Positions 61,294 through 64,000 of a DNA stretch of 64,000 nt are shown in pieces. Numbering within the stretch: the stretch's first letter is position 1; every line of letters begins with the position of its first letter. Source of the DNA: Rhodoferax ferrireducens (GTDB lineage Bacteria; Pseudomonadota; Gammaproteobacteria; Burkholderiales; Burkholderiaceae_C); contig NZ_QEII01000324.1 of the NCBI RefSeq assembly GCF_003347515.1, positions 550,545-614,544 on the forward strand. The letters are read 5' to 3'. The notes under the pieces are model-generated. The model was not told the DNA's origin. It saw nothing but the letters and a program-made list of their open reading frames with translations, and ran no database searches. The translations under genes were made by a program, and so were the position numbers.

Positions 61294-62605
61294 GCAGTTT
61301 CTTGCGCACCAATTCAATGTGGTTGCGCAGGGCGTAGAGCTCATCGGCGTAAGACAGCGGCACGATGATCTTGCCCACGCGGGTTTCCAGCCGGTTGAGC
61401 TCATCGGCCAGTTCCTGCGCCGACTCGGCACTGTTGCCGGCACGGTTTTCGATGTCGCGCAACTGCCCATACCAGCGAAAAACCCGGGAGCGGATCCTGA
61501 ACTCATACAGCGGCGGCACGATGCGGCTCAGCGGCAGCAGCACCGCAATGATGATGCCCAGCGCTAGCCACATGCGCTCCATCAGGTTGGCGTAGGAAAA
61601 CGGCAGGTAGCGCTGCATCAGCGGTACGCCGTCGCGGATCGTGCGCTCGGCCTCCCTGGACAGGGGAAACTCGGTGTTGGCGGCGTTGGGAAATTCATGG
61701 GCGCGGTTGAACCAGCCGGCCGGACTGTGAAATTCAAGCGATGCCTGCGAGAACAGTTGCAGCACGGCAGGATGCACGCCCTCCCTGGCCATCAGCGTCG
61801 TGGTGGGGGCGACCAGTCGCACGTCTTGCGCCGGGACGTCACTGGCCAGATCAACCACACCGCGCGGCAACGTCACCGGCGTCAAGAACGCGAAGCGGCG
61901 CGAGTAGGCCTCACTCTGCGCGAAGTCCATCAGTTTCACGCCGGGCGTTTGCAGCAGCATTTGCACCATCGGTGATTCTGGCGCCGAGGCAAACACCAGG
62001 GCATCGAGTTCGCCATTCAAAAAGGCCACCGTAGCCGGCGTCTGCTCCAGGCGCGACAGAGTGATGGCCCCCGCGTCGATGCGGTTGACGTCAAACAGCT
62101 TGCCCATCAAGCTTGGCACGCCGCTGCCTTCCGTGCCGACATTGACACGCAAACCTTTAAGCTGGGTCAACCCATTGAGCGTGCTGTCCTTCGTCACTTT
62201 TTGCGCGGCCTCGGTGCGGTAAAACAGCCACACCGGCTCGACAAACAAACTGCCGAGCGACAGCAAGCCTTCGTTGTCATTCGCCGGCAGCGCGTTGGTG
62301 CCACCTTGAACAAAACCAAGATCGGTCTTGCCCGCTGCCAGCCACTCAAGATTTTGGGAGGAGCCTTCGCTGGGCAGCAGTTGCACCTCGATGCCGTAGG
62401 CAGCCATGGCCTTGGCATAACGTTTGCCGAATTCATCGTAGGCGCTCTGGCCCGGCCCGGTGGCCAGCGTCACATGCTTGGGCGGTGTCGGGTCGAGCCA
62501 CCAGTAGGTCAGTGTCAGCAGGGCGACGGCCAAGAGAAGAAAGGGCCCGGCCGAGGTGATCATGTCGCGTATCGACAGCAAGGTGTAGCGGATGGTTTTT
62601 GGCAT
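61277..62605 (-). CDS. TAXI-family solute-binding protein with two membrane segments
   Basis: A 442-residue protein. The N-terminus has a membrane segment (ITSAGPFLLLAVALLTLTYW) and the next ~310 residues form the TAXI fold of TRAP transporters (VTLATGPGQSAYDEFGKRYA, GFVQGG). A second helix (YANLMERMWLALGIIIAVLL) and a coiled coil end the protein. No TRAP permease genes are adjacent. This membrane-anchored form is more likely a sensor or orphan receptor than a free binding protein. It starts 21 bp after the peptidase gene stop. Confidence 0.8.
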   Translation of the reverse strand: MPKTIRYTLLSIRDMITSAGPFLLLAVALLTLTYWWLDPTPPKHVTLATGPGQSAYDEFGKRYAKAMAAYGIEVQLLPSEGSSQNLEWLAAGKTDLGFVQGGTNALPANDNEGLLSLGSLFVEPVWLFYRTEAAQKVTKDSTLNGLTQLKGLRVNVGTEGSGVPSLMGKLFDVNRIDAGAITLSRLEQTPATVAFLNGELDALVFASAPESPMVQMLLQTPGVKLMDFAQSEAYSRRFAFLTPVTLPRGVVDLASDVPAQDVRLVAPTTTLMAREGVHPAVLQLFSQASLEFHSPAGWFNRAHEFPNAANTEFPLSREAERTIRDGVPLMQRYLPFSYANLMERMWLALGIIIAVLLPLSRIVPPLYEFRIRSRVFRWYGQLRDIENRAGNSAESAQELADELNRLETRVGKIIVPLSYADELYALRNHIELVRKKLLTSAP

Positions 62606-62626
62606 GGTGTGCAGCGTTCTGGCGAG

Positions 62627-63649
62627 TCAGGGGGTGGCAGGCCGCATCAGGTCGCACGCGGCCGGCCAGGTCGTCGCGCCGATGGTGATTCCTTTTGCGG
62701 CCCGTATGGCCTGCACCACCGCCCGGGCGGTGACCTCGGCTGCCAGGGTGCAGAGCACCAGCATGTCCGCCGCTTTGCCGGCCTTGCCCGTACCCAGCGC
62801 AAACAGGGTGTCACCGTCGATCAGGGTGTGCACCGGGTTGATGCTGCGGGCCAGTCCATCGTGCGCCACCTGCGCCAGCCGGTGTGCTTGCGCCTTGGTC
62901 AGAATGGCGTCGGTGGCGATGACGCCGATGGTGGTGTTGGTGCCTGCCAGTAGTGACTGCGGCACTGCATCCGTCAGGATGGCCTCGCGACTGTTGAGCA
63001 GCGACACACCATCGGGTGTTCGGGCGCCGGCCAGCACCTGGCCGGTGGCGGGGTCGATGACGTCGCCGACAGCGTTGCAGGCGATGAGGGCGCCCACCGT
63101 GATGCCATGCGCGGTGATCGAGGCGGTGCCGATACCCCCGCGCATGGCGCGCTGCAGGCCAAAGAGTTTGCCCACCAAGGCGCCGGCACCGGCGCCGACG
63201 TTGCCTTGTGCAGGTGCGTCAAGGCTGGCTGCGGCGCACGCGGCATAACCGGCTTTGGCGTCCGGCCGGATGCTGGCATCGCCCACCGGCAAGTCAAACA
63301 GCACGGCGGCCGGCACGATGGGCACTAGACCGAAGCCGACTTGCAATCCAATGTTGTGTTCTTCCAGCCACTGCATCACGCCGCTGGCGGCGTCCAGCCC
63401 CCAGGCACTGCCGCCGGCCAGCAGGATGGCGTGAATACGGTCCACCAGGTTGGAGGGGTGCAGCAGGTCAGTCTCGCGCGTGCCGGGTGCGGCACCGCGC
63501 ACGTCCACCCCGGCCACCGCGCCGTCGCGCGTGATGATCACGGTGCAGCCGGTGGGGCGGCGTGCGTCGGTGAAGTGGCCCACCTCGATGCCTGCGACAT
63601 CGGTGATGGCACCTTTGTCTGCTTGCCAAGAATGCTGGTCTGAGGACAC
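62627..63649 (-). CDS. P1 family peptidase (DmpA/NylC-like N-terminal nucleophile hydrolase)
   Basis: A 340-residue Ntn hydrolase with the P1/S58 pattern: VAGIEVGHFTDARRPTGCTV, LAGGSAWGLDAASGVMQWLE, DASIRPDAKAGYAAC and GNVGAGAGALVGKL. The predicted self-cleavage site and nucleophile Thr are in GTNTTIGVIATDA. Relatives are aminopeptidases that release D- or beta-amino acids and nylon-oligomer hydrolases; substrate unknown. The start is GTG at 63649. It probably shares an operon with the TAXI gene. Confidence 0.85.
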   Translation of the reverse strand: MSSDQHSWQADKGAITDVAGIEVGHFTDARRPTGCTVIITRDGAVAGVDVRGAAPGTRETDLLHPSNLVDRIHAILLAGGSAWGLDAASGVMQWLEEHNIGLQVGFGLVPIVPAAVLFDLPVGDASIRPDAKAGYAACAAASLDAPAQGNVGAGAGALVGKLFGLQRAMRGGIGTASITAHGITVGALIACNAVGDVIDPATGQVLAGARTPDGVSLLNSREAILTDAVPQSLLAGTNTTIGVIATDAILTKAQAHRLAQVAHDGLARSINPVHTLIDGDTLFALGTGKAGKAADMLVLCTLAAEVTARAVVQAIRAAKGITIGATTWPAACDLMRPATP

Positions 63650-63722
63650 GGGAGTTACCTTCGGGAATATGGGGATGAATTGAATTTTCTGCGATACGGG
63701 CCAACATGCACCAAAGAGCGAG

Positions 63723-64000
63723 TTATAGCGCCAAAGGGACGCGCGGCAGTTTGATCGTAAAGGTGTTTACTGCGCCGGTCGATGCTGCCGAGATCGTGCC
63801 GCCATGGGCGATGACGATGGACTTGGTGATGGCCAGTCCCAGGCCCGTGCCTTCGCTGCTGCGCTGCCGCGACGGATCGACCCGGAAAAAGCGGTCAAAA
63901 ATCCGCTCCAAATAGTCGGGCGCAATGCCGTCGCCGGTGTTTGCCATGCCAATCGACACCGTGTCTGGATTCGCATGGATGCGCACATGAACCGTGGTGC
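63723..64000 (-). CDS. Sensor histidine kinase, C-terminal fragment (gene runs off the right edge)
   Basis: The visible ~92 residues are the end of a HATPase domain: MANTGDGI, IFDRFFRVDPSRQRSSEGTG and GLGLAITKSIVIAHGG. It is a typical end of an EnvZ/QseC/CusS-type kinase. The sensor part lies beyond the window. It ends 73 bp before the P1 peptidase start, on the same strand. Confidence 0.85.
   Translation of the reverse strand, partial: TTVHVRIHANPDTVSIGMANTGDGIAPDYLERIFDRFFRVDPSRQRSSEGTGLGLAITKSIVIAHGGTISAASTGAVNTFTIKLPRVPLAL

Overview
The window looks like the chromosome of a high-GC betaproteobacterium of the Comamonadaceae, close to Rhodoferax, Polaromonas or Acidovorax. This is inferred from gene content (edd-eda, phasin, TAXI-type binding protein, many c-di-GMP proteins, NfeD/slipin pair), from tightly packed operons with four-base start/stop overlaps, and from a short interspersed repeat of a type I associate with that family. 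No rRNA, tRNA, CRISPR array, prophage or insertion sequence was found. The window opens inside an RND adaptor gene and closes inside a sensor kinase gene.

Layout. 1-840: TetR regulator coupled to an RND adaptor. 985-8130: a signalling block with a REC-GAF-GGDEF-EAL protein divergent from two histidine kinases and an orphan periplasmic binding protein. 8170-13960: msrA coupled to a diguanylate cyclase, an ABC ATPase with an EamA transporter, a DUF6064 protein, a second EamA transporter with a very His-rich tail, and a DTW tRNA-modifying enzyme. 14270-16120: LysR regulator divergent from a quinone reductase-like flavoprotein. 16250-22670: a zinc island around zur. Two matching 21-bp operators separate zur from a znu operon that begins with an unlisted 48-codon membrane peptide gene. 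Downstream of zur lie a LolD/FtsX-type ABC pair, a small Cys/His periplasmic protein and a DUF3299 protein. 22820-29680: DUF3149 peptide, a 1135-residue GGDEF/EAL sensor, an AEC transporter, a LysE exporter with its ArgP-like regulator, and pdxH. 29826-33350: Entner-Doudoroff edd-eda, gloA and a thioesterase. 33414-41841: MarR/MFS pair, phasin with twin operator-like repeats, a four-gene overlapping operon (HDAC-like, thioesterase, nitroreductase, pncB), a Na+/H+ antiporter-like protein and a 2-hydroxyacid dehydrogenase. 41853-49000: AI-2E transporter, universal stress protein behind a perfect FNR-type site, NfeD/slipin, rmuC and an MFS transporter. 49116-57480: a complete RND efflux system with its TetR, then an SDR gene followed by two decayed copies of its 3' end around a thioesterase gene. 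57582-64000: rhlE, ettA, a TAXI binding protein, a P1-family peptidase and a partial sensor kinase.

The most unusual parts are the zinc island and the repeat biology. The zinc island combines the small peptide coupled to znuC, a palindromic repeat translated inside the znuC 5' end, and a second Zur-linked ABC operon. The repeat biology consists of a 36-bp family with two copies inside coding sequences and one that supplies a stop codon. Regulatory sites are read by eye from dyad symmetry and consensus, so they are predictions.
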